64,000 nucleotides of DNA from Gracilaria domingensis. Lineage: Eukaryota > Rhodophyta > Florideophyceae > Gracilariales > Gracilariaceae. The stretch lies in contig VCMS01000159.1 of assembly GCA_022539475.1 (NCBI GenBank), positions 62,001 through 126,000 of the forward strand. The letters are read 5' to 3'. Each line of letters starts with the position of its first letter. Position 1 is the stretch's first letter. The notes beneath the pieces were generated by a model that made no database searches, was not told where the DNA came from, and saw only the letters and a list, made by a program, of their open reading frames with translations. Position numbers and translations under genes: made by a program. Positions 1 through 10,308 of this stretch are shown here, one piece after another.

Positions 1-1
1 T

Positions 2-410
2 CAAGCCAAATATGAGGACCTCAACTTTGATTTGTTCAGACGTACTCTCAAACCTATTGAGAAGGTCCTCAAGGATGCTGATATGACCAAGGGTCAGATC
101 CATGAATTTGTGCTTGTTGCTGGCTTTACTCGTATCCAAAAGGTGCAGAAGCTTGTCAGTGACCGCTCTCTCTGGGTATTGAGACTGTGAGCGGTGTCAT
201 GAGCAAGATCACCCCCCGTAGCTCCAAGGTGCCAGCCAGCAAGAGCCAAACGTTCACCACTTATCAAGATAACCAGGATTTTGTCAGTATCCAGGTGTAT
301 GAATGCGAGCGGACTATGACCAAGGACTGCAACATGGTTGGGAAAGTTTGACTTGAGTGGTATCCGTAGGGCGATGTGTACAGAGGCCAACGGTGTCGGG
401 ATGGGACAAA
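2..410 (+). pseudogene. HSP70: HSP70 chaperone pseudogene fragment
   Basis: The first stretch reads as the end of an HSP70 ATPase domain: [20 protein letters not shown] followed by [20 protein letters not shown], matching the family segment around the VLVGGSTRIP motif. After LVSD near base 160 about 40 family residues (the NPDEAVAYGAA part) are missing. The match resumes in another frame with [19 protein letters not shown] and [14 protein letters not shown], the start of the substrate-binding domain. A further frame change near base 345 precedes KFDLSGI, after which similarity fades. The window edge cuts the 5' side. With an internal deletion and at least two frame changes it cannot encode a working chaperone. 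It sits next to transposons, so capture or decay of a retrocopy are both possible. Confidence 0.85.
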
Positions 411-750
411 GACTCGAAGATTCATGTGTGTAAGCGAGGTAATCAAAGTGGAATGGGCAGTTCACATTGAAGTGCTTGTTCAGCGGCGAATGATACCAAG
501 CTCATGCAATTGATCCGCCGTCGTGTAGGACATGCAAGCCATCTGGGAACCGGTGCGGATGTCGTTCGGGCCCAATTGCGTCCAGTAGAATTAACGCAGC
601 ACAACTTGCATGAGTAAAAGTAACCACGAAAGAACGCGTTCTCGCCAACGGTGTCCTAGCGAGCAAAACGCCCTTTACAAAGACAATGTTTCGATTGCAA
701 ACAGTTTGAACTTGAGGGTTAGGGTGACCATAGGACTGGAGGTCACTCCA
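411..750. other. Spacer without recognised gene
   Basis: I see no coding similarity, RNA gene or clear repeat in this stretch. The open frame at 610-864 on the plus strand runs into the tail of the transposase on the other strand and has no recognisable motif. Confidence 0.5.
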
Positions 751-2025
751 TCACAGTTCCTCAAAACAATCCGGAACTCCCAGACCGGTAGGGCGCGCAA
801 GACCTTTTTCTTCAATTATCGCCACCAAAGACTCCCTCTTTTTGGAAACATCCTCCCTTCGTAAATACTCACCACCACTGTCAGAAACGTCCCAACCTCT
901 ATTTTTACAGAGAGCGTACCATGCTTTCACGTCTTCGTTCCTCGCACATACTTCCTCCTCTGTAAGCTCTTTTAAGCTACTCTGTCTGTTGTCGATACAA
1001 GAGTTATGTAGTCGCATGCACACACAGACGATCTCGCAACAGATATCAACGTCGTATTCCAACTTACCTAGAATACGCCAGCGTGCAACCAGCATGCCAA
1101 ATGCTTGTTCAACATGCACCCTCAGTGAAGAGAGATAGAAATTAAATGCGTCTTCATGGAGGTAAGTCACCTGAGACCTCGGTATCGGAACGATCAGGCT
1201 CTCGGTGCAAAGGTACGCTTCATCTCCAACAATCAAAAATTCAATGGGCAGGTTTCGATCAGCCAGATACCTGCCCAAATCCGAAACAGCATGCGCAAGA
1301 GCGTCATGCGTTGATCCCACACATCGGATAGAGACGTCCAAAAAGCGATACTCAGAATCTACTAAAGCCTGCGCTGGAAGCGAGAAAAAGCCCTTGCGTC
1401 CAAAAAATGCAGCCGCATGAGGACAAGAAGGCTTTCTGATCCTTATTGCAATTCCATCCAGCGCACCAATGCAGCCAGTGAAGGGACTCATATTTGTTCG
1501 TGATTGTTTGAATCCTAGAGAGAGCTTGTTTAGCTCATCAATTGACGTTGGAATTCCTGGCAATTGCAGAATTTGTAAGAGAACCTTCCTGGTTTCGTGA
1601 AAAATAGAGTAAACGGTCGAGTGGCCTACCTGAAAACCTATCATGACATCCAAAAAGGATGATCCAGACAGCATTCTTAGTGTTATGGCCAGTCGATCTT
1701 TGCTCGGAATGACATTCTTGCGAAATCGGGAGGCCATTTCTTGGTTCTTTTGCATAAACGGTTCTGTCCTCTCGTGTAGTATATTGAATTCTTCTCGGGA
1801 AAGCCGGAAGACTCGTTTAAATTTTCGAGTGTTCAGACGGGACGAAATATCCTCGAAAGATGTTGTACGCTGAAAAGTGCACACCTGCCTACGTCGTAAT
1901 GGTTTCCTGACTTGTAAAGACTTCTCTGATATCTCTAATGCGCAACGGTAGAGATCTATTACGCACGACTGGAGCATTACCGAGCTCAGTCCCGATTGCA
2001 ATCCGGAAGATATTATAGTCGCCAT
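751..2025 (-). CDS. PIF/Harbinger-type DDE transposase (HARBI1-like)
   Basis: An uninterrupted frame of 424 residues from the first ATG at 2025; the frame is open a little further upstream but only with a GTG. The protein has a helix-turn-helix-like region (FKRVFRLSREEFNILHER, then RLAITLRMLSGSSFLDVMIG) followed by the DDE nuclease fold: GALDGIAIRI (first Asp), IVGDEAYLC (second Asp) and LRVHVEQAFGMLVARWRIL (Glu). These are the signatures of the DDE_Tnp_4 family found in PIF/Harbinger transposases and HARBI1. Such enzymes cut at terminal inverted repeats and usually need a separate Myb/SANT partner, which I do not see nearby. I could not identify convincing terminal repeats. The intact frame suggests recent activity or domestication; the sequence alone cannot tell these apart. 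Confidence 0.9.
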   Translation of the reverse strand: MATIISSGLQSGLSSVMLQSCVIDLYRCALEISEKSLQVRKPLRRRQVCTFQRTTSFEDISSRLNTRKFKRVFRLSREEFNILHERTEPFMQKNQEMASRFRKNVIPSKDRLAITLRMLSGSSFLDVMIGFQVGHSTVYSIFHETRKVLLQILQLPGIPTSIDELNKLSLGFKQSRTNMSPFTGCIGALDGIAIRIRKPSCPHAAAFFGRKGFFSLPAQALVDSEYRFLDVSIRCVGSTHDALAHAVSDLGRYLADRNLPIEFLIVGDEAYLCTESLIVPIPRSQVTYLHEDAFNFYLSSLRVHVEQAFGMLVARWRILGKLEYDVDICCEIVCVCMRLHNSCIDNRQSSLKELTEEEVCARNEDVKAWYALCKNRGWDVSDSGGEYLRREDVSKKRESLVAIIEEKGLARPTGLGVPDCFEEL

Positions 2026-2724
2026 TGCTTTTTGGATGTCACAATAAAGCTCTGTCACAAAATGGCGAGTCTGATAGCGACGGATCCGAACGCAATCGCG
2101 GCATCGGCGTACACCGGATGTACAAGCATAGCCAGTATAGGTTCATCGCTGCAAGGATACGCATTAGCCGCGACATGCGTATCCTTGCTGCGCCGCATAA
2201 TCGACGCAGAACTTATTTCTGCGCATGGATTTGATCCCCCATGTAGCACATTGATAGAAAGTAGCCTTGCGTCGCAGAATACTTAACTTGATCCCCCGTT
2301 GTGTAGAGTTGCGGGTGGTAGGGGATCTGTGTGTGCACACAATGCGACGAGAGAGGATCAGCCCTCTCTCCCGCTGGGTCAGATCAGGAGCTCCAGGGAC
2401 TTACACGTCCTGAACGTGTGCCTACTTACAGAACTTAATTTTTTGAAGCTCTCAAATTATTCTCGTTCACGTTTTCGTTCACGCGTGAATTCACGCTAGT
2501 TAAGAACGGGCCTAAGTATAAATTTTGAAGTAGTTGAAATACGTATCGAAAGCATCTGGAAGGTACGTTTGTGTTTTAAGTACAATTCTTCCAGTTCCTT
2601 TAGTACTTAAGAGAACCCTTTCCCCACCATTTCACACAGACCGTCTGCGCTCTGTTCAACGCATCACGTTTCCGTTCCGAATACGTTACCTACGGCAGTG
2701 TTGTGAGAGGAATCGTTCCTTACT
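2026..2724. other. Spacer with hairpin and Helitron-like terminus
   Basis: No gene recognised. It contains a perfect 13-bp inverted repeat (2151-2163 with 2176-2188), two direct copies of the word TTGATCCCCC (near 2230 and 2290), and a 10-bp palindrome followed by CTAG at 2479-2499 that resembles a Helitron 3' end. Confidence 0.5.
2151..2188. repeat. Perfect 13-bp inverted repeat (hairpin)
   Basis: Arms 2151-2163 and 2176-2188 are exact reverse complements (GCAAGGATACGCA) around a 12-nt loop. It lies about 130 bp upstream of the transposase start. It may be a transposase-binding or terminal structure, but no matching second end was found. Confidence 0.6.
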
Positions 2725-3532
2725 ATGTCTGAGACTCCGGAAACACCGCGATCTCGTCGTGGAGGCCTTAGATCAAATGCTGGTCGTCCACGATCAGGAG
2801 CAAGGTCAGCAAGGAGACAGTTCCGTACTGCAAGACTTAGCACAAGATCTCGCACATCTGTTATTAATGAGATTCGCGAGCCTGATACTGAGATAATGGT
2901 AAAAGGAGTTCATGTTCCGCTAAAACTGCACAACCCCGAGGAGCTTTATATGTCTTCTTCGTCAACTGGTATTCCTTCAGATACGGACCAAACAGTCATG
3001 CGGAATGCTGCTATACCGAGAAGAGGTATTCATTGTCATATCCACTACGTTTGGAATGCAAATGCTGAAAGCATATGTCTTGGTAGAGCAAGCTCCTCAA
3101 GGAACCCTGAACATCAACTGATTCCCGGACTCGCTTCCTTTATGCTGTGGAAAGTGTGGAAAGTGTGGAAACTCTGGACACCGATCTTCAAGATGCCCAC
3201 TGAAGGACTTTGGATGAGTTCTTCGTATACGAATGTGCAATTTCTGCCGAGCAGCTATTTTAGGCAGTGAGTTGGATGGTACAAGCTGTGGTGCAAAAGG
3301 CTCTCGTAATAGCCTCGGTATTACGTCTAAACGATGTCATACGAGTACTAGAGTTGAGAGGCTCTACAGTTTGAGGTCCTTTCAGTCGTTGTCAACATAC
3401 ATCAACACAATGTTTGCGAATGTCGTGAGCTTATTGGACATGAAATATGTAAGAGGTGGCGGGCCTTCTTTTGTTCGCGTTCAAGGAAACGTTTCATTGT
3501 CAGTTCTGAGCCGGGACGTTCGCCACACATAA
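2725..3532 (+). pseudogene. Helitron N-terminal zinc-binding region
   Basis: It starts with an ATG at 2725 (MSETPETPRSRRGGLRSNAG, basic and low complexity). Around 3147-3215, in a shifted frame, the reading is CGKCGNSGHRSSRC, a CX2CX4HX4C zinc knuckle, preceded by tandem copies of GGAAAGTGT. Shortly after comes MCNFCRAAILGSE, which matches the CxxC zinc finger that opens many Helitron Rep/helicase proteins. The pieces lie in different frames, so this part is broken. The knuckle probably helps bind single-stranded nucleic acid; that role is inferred. Confidence 0.55.
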
Positions 3533-3739
3533 CTCTGGTCCGAAGGTCTACCTAGTTTAAACGCCAGAGATTACTCCAGCACATTCTTGAGGCGCATATT
3601 TTCCATCCCGAATACTAGGTATCTGGTGCCAAGGTTATACCAAGTTTTGCAGCCAAGACCGGATATAGCTCGAGATCACTATAGAAACCTCTTCCTGTCA
3701 TCCGAAAGCAGACAAGTGAATACAGCCTGACATACGGCT

Positions 3740-5790
3740 ATGGCTACGGTAGACATTTCTGCAGACGCAGCTGAACAAGGTGTTGTCATTAGAAATTTTC
3801 AAGGAGAAAGAGAATGTCGGATAGAAGTCGACACTGGAAGCGGACCTCTACCTGAGGACACTAGAGGTCGTCCTCTGGCAATGAGAGCATTTATAGTGGA
3901 TCCCACAGGATTGGTTCATTCTGAGGCTCTAGTAGCGCAGTTGGTTAACGGTCGTGAAACCCATCACACGTCCATTGAAAATCTGCGGAGAAGGAATGTC
4001 AAATATCGGCCTCTGAAATCAGACTCCAAGGCTGCTGAGATGGGAGCGTCCCCATTACTATACCTTTATGAAGATCTTCACTTACCTTAGGATATGGTAG
4101 CATACATTGATGCCAGAGGCGAGGGAACGGGAAGATCAAGAGGATGTAGATCATCATCCAATATTCCTGATGTCAACAGACTGACTTGGGCGGAACATAC
4201 GAAACGGAGGTTGTACACAGACAATATATTACTTAACTCAGGGTCTCTGCTTCAACAGTGGCTATTACAAACCTACACTAATATAGAAGAGGACTTACGG
4301 CTCCGCTACCCTGATTCTGAGCAAATGAGAATGGTAGAGGAACGAGAACTTCAGCAGGTACGCACAGTGAAACAGATGAGCTTGGTCTATCCGCGAAGTT
4401 GTACCTGTCTACTGGAAACAGAAGCGCCTGAATGTTCAAGCAGTGGTTGCCAGGATGGGCTCACCAACACTTTTCATCACGGTTACACCCAGGGAAACAT
4501 TTGGGTGGTGTATGTACGCTTCATGTCTGGTATGGGGGTTCAGATACCTACTCTGTGCCATGTTCGGCACAATGTCGTATACAAGTCGTATCTGCGTCGC
4601 ATGTGTGCCGTATGAGTGCCTGGTGCATGACGGATGATGGCAGATGTAACGGAACAAAAAAAAGTAATTTTTTGAGATTGGCACTGTGCCTGTTGTGTGC
4701 GAATACCCTCCATAAACCAACCATGCGCACGCCATAGATACCACACATATACGGCAAACATCAGCTTTTCGCCCATAACAGCCACAGAGTAGACACTTGA
4801 ACCCTTTTGTGAGGCACAGATAGTCCATATACCACCTAAATGATTGCCAGGGACAATTAACGCGTGGAGAGAGGAAGTGAAGAGATTGGGACTTGACAAT
4901 GATAACACTGGCACTTTATCTCCACAAGGAAACCGCGTATGACTCTTCGACAGACCTTATTTGGTTGCAAGAGTCTACAGTCAGTATGCCAACGCAATTA
5001 TGACTGATCTTCAGAGAAATTGGGAATCTATTTTCGGCCTGAAATGTATCGGAATTGCTGCAAAACTTGAGTTTCAAGAAAGGAATACACCCCATCATCA
5101 CATCCCTCTATGGTTAGAGGGTGGAACCATGAAAGATTTTGAAATCATTGACAGTCTTATAAAGGCAGAGCTTCCACGAGGACAATCTCAAGAACATCAA
5201 GAGCTCCGAGCATTGGTGAAGCGGTTCAATATCCACCGCCATTCACCATATTGTCGGGGATGCACTCGGAACGGTCAATGTCGATTTGGTTATGAACATA
5301 GGAATGTGGTCCCAGTGACAACCATTGACGGTTTGACAAACAGAGTCAGTTACAGAAGAAGAACAGAAGAAGATTTAAAAGTTGTTCTGTACAATTTAGA
5401 TCTGACAAGGAAGTACAAGGTCCATATAAACGTCGCGCTTACCCAAGGTGGAACAGCGCTAGCCTATTTGATGAAATATGCTTTTAAGCCTGGAAAAGAA
5501 CATGACGTATTCATTACATCAAGAGAGTCTCAAAGTGCTGATCAAAGAGGCTTAGAAAGAGAACTTGAGAACGAGATAAGGGCTCATACGAGATCACGTG
5601 TGGTTGGAGCGGTCAAAGCTGCCTGGAATCTGTTCGAGTTCAGACACGTTCGAATTGATCCTTCCGTTCAAGCTCTTGACGTTCATCCGCCAGGAGAGAG
5701 GCAAGTATTAGTTCGGAACACTCTTCTACCAAGAAATTTGAAGTTTCAATGTTGGAGAGATATTTCAAGCGACTTTCTGAGTATTCTTAT
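3740..5790 (+). pseudogene. Helitron Rep (HUH endonuclease) domain, broken
   Basis: The segment near 4180-4370 reads LTWAEHTKRRLYTDNILLNS, then LLQQWLLQTYTNIEEDLRLR, the region ahead of Rep. MGSPTLFITVTP (about 4457-4490) is Rep motif 1, and the domain then resumes after the inserted element. The long frame 4961-5899 holds the HUH motif TPHHHIPLWL (histidines coded at 5093-5101), KYKVHINVALTQGG, and the tyrosine pair in AYLMKYAFK (YxxxY), followed by AAWNLFEF and SVQALDVHPPGE. HUH Reps nick and join one strand through the tyrosines during rolling-circle transposition. All catalytic residues are still visible, although the gene has frame changes and a stop near 4940. Confidence 0.85.
4495..4846. 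mobile_element. 352-bp inverted-repeat element (MITE-like) inside Rep
   Basis: The left end AACATTTGGGTGGTGTATG and the reverse complement of the right end, AATCATTTAGGTGGTATATG, agree at most positions, giving imperfect terminal inverted repeats. CCAGGG flanks both sides (4489-4494 and 4847-4852), a likely target-site duplication. The insertion splits Rep exactly between the ITVTP motif and the following coding stretch. It has no transposase. A 6-bp duplication does not fix the superfamily. Confidence 0.7.
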
Positions 5791-6434
5791 ATGGATTACC
5801 TATCATATTACGAGTCTGTTCGTCTTTATGACAAGCTGCCACGCTCTATTCCAGAGAGAGATGCCTCTCCTGATTCTGGGAGACCACCGAAATTCGTAGT
5901 CCATATAGATGAAGAAAGAGCGTCTGTGGCAAGGATTAGATATGTATCACCACGAAATCCAGAACTCTGCGCTCTGAGAATTCTGCTTATGAACGCCGCT
6001 TTTAGTTCTTTTGAAGATGCAAAGAAGTTTCAGGGTGAAACGCATACGTCATGCAGAGATGCAGCTATTGTAAGGGGGAGAATGAACACGAAACGGCTTT
6101 CAATGAAGCAGTGAGAAACGACTCTACGCAGGCCGAAGTGCGAACGATGGTTGTTACATGTTACCAACACTGTGTAAATCCTCAGGATTTGATTGACAGG
6201 CATATAGTACCGCTCGAGTCAGATATACGAGAGAGAAGCAGTTCAGTAAGAAGAAATAAATTGATGAGAAGAATCATACAGATATCAGATCGCCACAGAG
6301 AACGACCCATTCGAGACGATCCATATTTTCGCGAGAGAGTTCAGCAATTAGGAATCAGACAACGTGAGGTCGACAGAACCATGTAGACTGTTCAAGAGTG
6401 GCAGGGCCATCCATCTCGATCACAAATAGTACTC

Positions 6435-8740
6435 ATGGAAAGGTATTTAAACTTCAAAGATGGACAGAAGCGTGTCTTTGACAAAATAATGAGAGCTGTA
6501 ATGCAGAAGAAGAGGCAATCTGAGAAAGAACGAACAGATACAGCAGGGAAATTCTTCTTCCTACAAGGACATGCCGAGACAGGAAAAACTTATATCCTAT
6601 CGCTATTGAGGGATATTGTGGAGTCTCAATGTTTACTGGTAGAGATTGTGGTGCAAGCCCGGAAACCGGAAACACGCACAGAACGTTCGAGATTCTGCTC
6701 CCTGTTGGGATGGAAGCTCGGCTGGAGAGCCTCTGTTGTCACCGAAAATCTGGGTGTAAAGCCAGTAGTGGGCTGAGGTAGAACCTACAGATATGAAATA
6801 GAGAAACCAGAGAGGTAGGAAAAACCCAGAAAGAGGGGGAAAATGGTACAGAAACTCGAGAGAGTGGACTGTAAACGCCGAGAGGAGGCGTAGCCTGAAA
6901 AGGAAAAGGGAAAGAAAAGATCCAGAAAAGAGGAGTCAAGGGCCGTGCGCAAGCAGGCAAAAGGCCCGAAAGACGGGGAAAACCAAGGAAAAGGGAAACA
7001 ATAACAAAAAACACAGCCAATACTAGGTCGGATATCTGTCCTGCAATCAGTAATATGAAACAAACAAGAAACAACACATCAGCGTGTAATACAGATGTCC
7101 TGTGGCGTCCCTGAGGGGAGTAGGTGTGCTTATATTTCTTGAGGTCACTCTCCACATGGAATCTTAGACCGGCAAGGGCAGCAACGCCTAGAGCCAGCAC
7201 AAAAGTGCTCTCGAACGAGAAAGTAGTGTCGAAGACGAACCTCAGTTGAGTTTAATGAGTGCGCGCGACGTTGAGGTCGCGCCCACCTAAGTAGGTTCAA
7301 CTGTACATTAAACTAACACTATAAACTAAAGTAGTGCACACCTCATGAGGTCCATGCACGTGGATCACCCACTGTCAGGGTACCTCATGGTACAATGCAC
7401 CCATGCATACTACACACACCCCACGTGTTCCACATCATGCAATGGTTCCAAGACCGACTTCACCTGACAAGGTTCACGAGAAATATCAACAACATTACCC
7501 GAGTAGTGGGGGCCAGTCTCGACGAGAACAAGACTTCATCCCAGAGGAGCGTCCATCCTAAGTAGGCTCGGAAGTACCCGTGAGGGGTGGGTTTGCTCCA
7601 CAGAGATGACAGCTACAACTGTAATCGCAGCTGCTCTTTACTCAGAAGGAAGAACCTAGCACAGTCTGCTGGGAAATGGAGTTGAAGACGACAAGGATTC
7701 TCAAAGTAGACAGAGAAGAACTCTTTCAAAGTATGGACCTCGATCTCAAAGAGCAGAGTTTCTTCGCAAGATTGTATTACTGGTCATTGACGAGGCCTCT
7801 ATGTGCCATAAGATTCTCCTGAAAGTCGTTAATGCCATTTTGAAGGATTTAAGACGGTCAAGGAAAGATTTTGGAGGGCTCATTATGGTGTTGGATGGCG
7901 ACTACATGCAGTTACTAGCAGTCATTCCGAGGACAAGAACGATTACAGATGAAGATGGGAATGCAAGGCGGATCCCCGTTAATATTCTTCCTAAACTACC
8001 GTAGTACGAGTTCGAGCTCTGGAATCGAAATACGGAGGTACTTCGTCTCGCGGAACAAGTTCGTCACCAGAACGATGATCGTTTTGCACGACTTCTACTT
8101 GATATTGGAAAGAGACGGTCGTCACTTATGGTATCACTGCCACTCATGTCTACCTCAAAGATTCAACGAGCCTACAGAGGACTTTGGAATTTGATTGAGT
8201 CCCAAGATATGAAAGAAGTTCGTCTAGATCCTCTGATCGTTGCACCTACCAATCAATTAGTTGATGAACATAACCAGGCTGCATTGAGAATATTTCCTGG
8301 AAGCAAGTATCATCTTCCATCAGCGACAACAGTGGAACCAATGAGATCTCCTTATGGAGATCGCATCCAAACAGTCCTGGGCCCCGAGGTAACATACAAC
8401 TACGTCACTACTGGAGTGCATCCCCACAATCTCTTACTAAAGGTTGGAGTTCCAGATATAGTTATAGGAAATGTTCTGCATCCGCATCTCGTGAATGGAA
8501 AGATGTTCGTTGTCACTGTTGTGCCTCGTCGATCTGTCAGAATTGCCGAAATGAATTCTGATGGTCAATTGACTCAGAACCACGCGCTACATCGAATTGA
8601 TTTCAAATTTGAATGCATGTGAATCAAAGTCAGAAGGCGTCAGTTTCCTATCCGTCTAGCATTTGCTGCCACTGTTCACAAGAGTCAAGGCCAAACATTA
8701 CGGAAAATGGTAATTGTTAGAACACTGGGTCTGAGGTTGA
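6435..8740 (+). pseudogene. Helitron Pif1-like helicase domain, broken
   Basis: The SF1 helicase motifs occur in order. FLQGHAETGKTYILSLL (about 6560-6610) is the Walker A box; VIDEASM (near 7785) is Walker B; VLDGDYMQLLAVIP (near 7890) is motif III; RRQFPIRLAFAATVHKSQGQTLRK (8637-8706), with its HKSQGQ core, is the late Pif1 signature. Between Walker A and Walker B the frame is split by a solo LTR at 6647-7602; the flanks TATTVIAAALYSEGRT and SQRAEFLRK belong to the helicase. Further frame changes and stops lie outside the insertion. Pif1-type helicases unwind the displaced strand during Helitron transposition. Confidence 0.85.
6647..7602. mobile_element. Solo LTR of an older relative of the Gypsy family
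   Basis: It begins TGTGGTGCAAGCCCGGAAAC, like the window's young LTRs (TGTGGGGCAAACTCGGAAG), and ends GTTTGCTCCACA, like GTTGCTCTACA. Its length of 956 bp matches their roughly 960 bp. GAGAT flanks both sides (6642-6646 and 7603-7607), a 5-bp target-site duplication. It interrupts the Helitron helicase. Similarity to the young LTRs is clear but patchy, so it comes from an older or sister family. The internal part has been lost, presumably by recombination between LTRs. Confidence 0.9.
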
Positions 8741-9255
8741 GAACGTGAACGATGGTGACTGCCGAGGAGAGGTCGGGCAGTCGACCAGGGTTTATATGGA
8801 GAATCGGACATTGGAAAATAAGGTCGCTAACGCAGCTTTCTAGAATATCCCTCAAACTAATGTGTCTATGAGTACTGGCCCTTGCGTCGGAATTAGTGTA
8901 GAAACTGTGCGTAGAAATCGACAGTGGAGTCTTCTAGAAGCTTCTAGAAGTTCCTGCAACGTGTCCATTTGTAGAAGTTCCAGCGAGGCACCGAAACTAT
9001 GAAGTCAGTCATGACGTCAACTGACGAGGCAGACATCACACGTGACATGTCTTGGTAACATTATGACAACTAATGTCAAACAAAGACTCTGAGGATCATT
9101 AGGGTATCAAATCGGATCGCTAGATCACGGGGAATTCAAAGAAAGCATCAAAACATTAAATGAATAACTAAAAGCATAGCAATATAACAAATTCAAATAA
9201 AAACATGACCAGAATTAACGAAATCCTAACATCACTTCCCGCATTAAGGAGAGTC
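8741..9255. other. Spacer between Helitron and LTR element
   Basis: No gene seen. It holds the palindromic tandem CTTCTAGAAGCTTCTAGAAG at 8932-8951, with a partial repeat just after. The last 100 bases are AT-rich. Confidence 0.5.
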
Positions 9256-10229
9256 TGTGGGGCAAACTCGGAAGAGTGAAACCCACCAGACTGTCCGAAG
9301 GTCCGCTCTCGTGAGAGATGGCAGACCAGTGACAGAGCCCCCTGTACCACCGTAACTCGGTTGTAAGGCCGAAGTGGCAACTGGCTATACCTACAGAGGT
9401 GATAGGCCACGTGGTGAGGAAACGATGAGAAACTCCAGAGATGGGGTGGTATCGGCAACGATGAAACACGACCAACGACAGGTGTAGTCCCGAGAGGGAA
9501 AGCAACAGAAAACAACAACCAAACAACACCCACACGCGACGGGTAGGGCCTCCTCGGCACTGTGCCCGGAGCGGGGCGAGATCCTCCAACGGTAATGCAC
9601 GGGTTTCCGTAAACACGGCAAAACTCTATACAGAGTCGGATCACTTCGTAATGTAGTCCTATACCTCCTCGGTACGACCCTCAGGTCCCGACATCAAGGA
9701 CAGATGTTCCTCAAAGGTACCGAGAGGGTAGGACCACCGTAACCAGACGTGGCTATACTCGCGAGAGTGATAACCCACGTAGGCGGTTGGCGCCAGAGCC
9801 TCACTCGTGTAGAGTCCACTCGGGAGAGCGCTACTCGACAAAGAGTTCACTTAGAAGTGCTCGGGTTGACTTTACAAAGGTGCTCGCGACGACGAGGTCG
9901 AGCTCACCTAAGTAGGTCTAAACTAACTATGTACACGTGGTGCACACCCGCAGGGGTCCGTACACGTGGCTAGCCCAGTGTCAGGCACCTCAGGTGCACT
10001 ACCTATTGTCCCGTAATATGCACACACACGGTGGTGTAGTACACGCGTCCACCTAGCGGTATTGGCCAGCAATGGCAACCCTGATTACAGGTAACTGTGG
10101 GAAAGCCATTCCAAAAGTAACCGCCAAAATTGGGTCCAACTCATAACTCTTCGAGTGCATCCTCGTATCACTCCCCTGAGTATATGAGGCGCATCATCCT
10201 GATAACCACGCAAAATGCGTTGCTCTACA
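9256..10229 (-). repeat. 3' LTR of Gypsy copy 1
   Basis: 974 bp, starting TGTGGGGCAAACTCGG and ending GCGTTGCTCTACA on the plus strand. As TG...CA ends are palindromic it reads TGTAGAG...CCACA in the element's own orientation. It is nearly identical to the LTRs at 20309-21348 and 31309-32268. The adjacent purine run on the minus strand identifies this as the 3' LTR. Confidence 0.92.
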
Positions 10230-10244
10230 TCTCCCCCTCCTTAG
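10230..10244 (-). other. 3' polypurine tract of Gypsy copy 1
   Basis: On the minus strand the bases next to the 3' LTR read CTAAGGAGGGGGAGA, a classic polypurine tract that primes plus-strand DNA synthesis. An exact 14-base copy of its core (10231-10244) recurs twice inside the element, at 13804-13817 and 16934-16947. Confidence 0.85.
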
Positions 10245-10308
10245 AGCCGAGGACGACTTCGAGGCTGAAGTTTTGTACGAAACGCAAGTACGTAAATACG
10301 TCACAATC

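Larger units (their letters stand above)
2725..8740 (+). mobile_element. Decayed autonomous Helitron (Rep/helicase)
   Basis: Three blocks in order on the plus strand make a Rep-Pif1 helicase transposon: a zinc-binding N-terminus (2725-3532), a HUH Rep nuclease (3740-5790) and a SF1 Pif1-like helicase (6435-8740). The coding region is broken by several frame changes and stops and by two insertions, an inverted-repeat element at 4495-4846 and a solo LTR at 6647-7602. Removing either insertion in thought restores the local protein similarity, so the Helitron is older than both. The exact 5' TC and 3' CTRR ends were not fixed; a palindrome of CTTCTAGAAG units at 8932-8951 is near the likely 3' side. 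Confidence 0.85.

Noticed and set aside
4432-4914. Open frames on both strands within Helitron Rep
   Set aside because: They lie inside the inverted-repeat element and have no motif.
6647-6776. Apparent continuation of the helicase frame past Walker A
   Set aside because: The similarity is accidental; this stretch is the start of the solo LTR, and the real helicase resumes at 7603.
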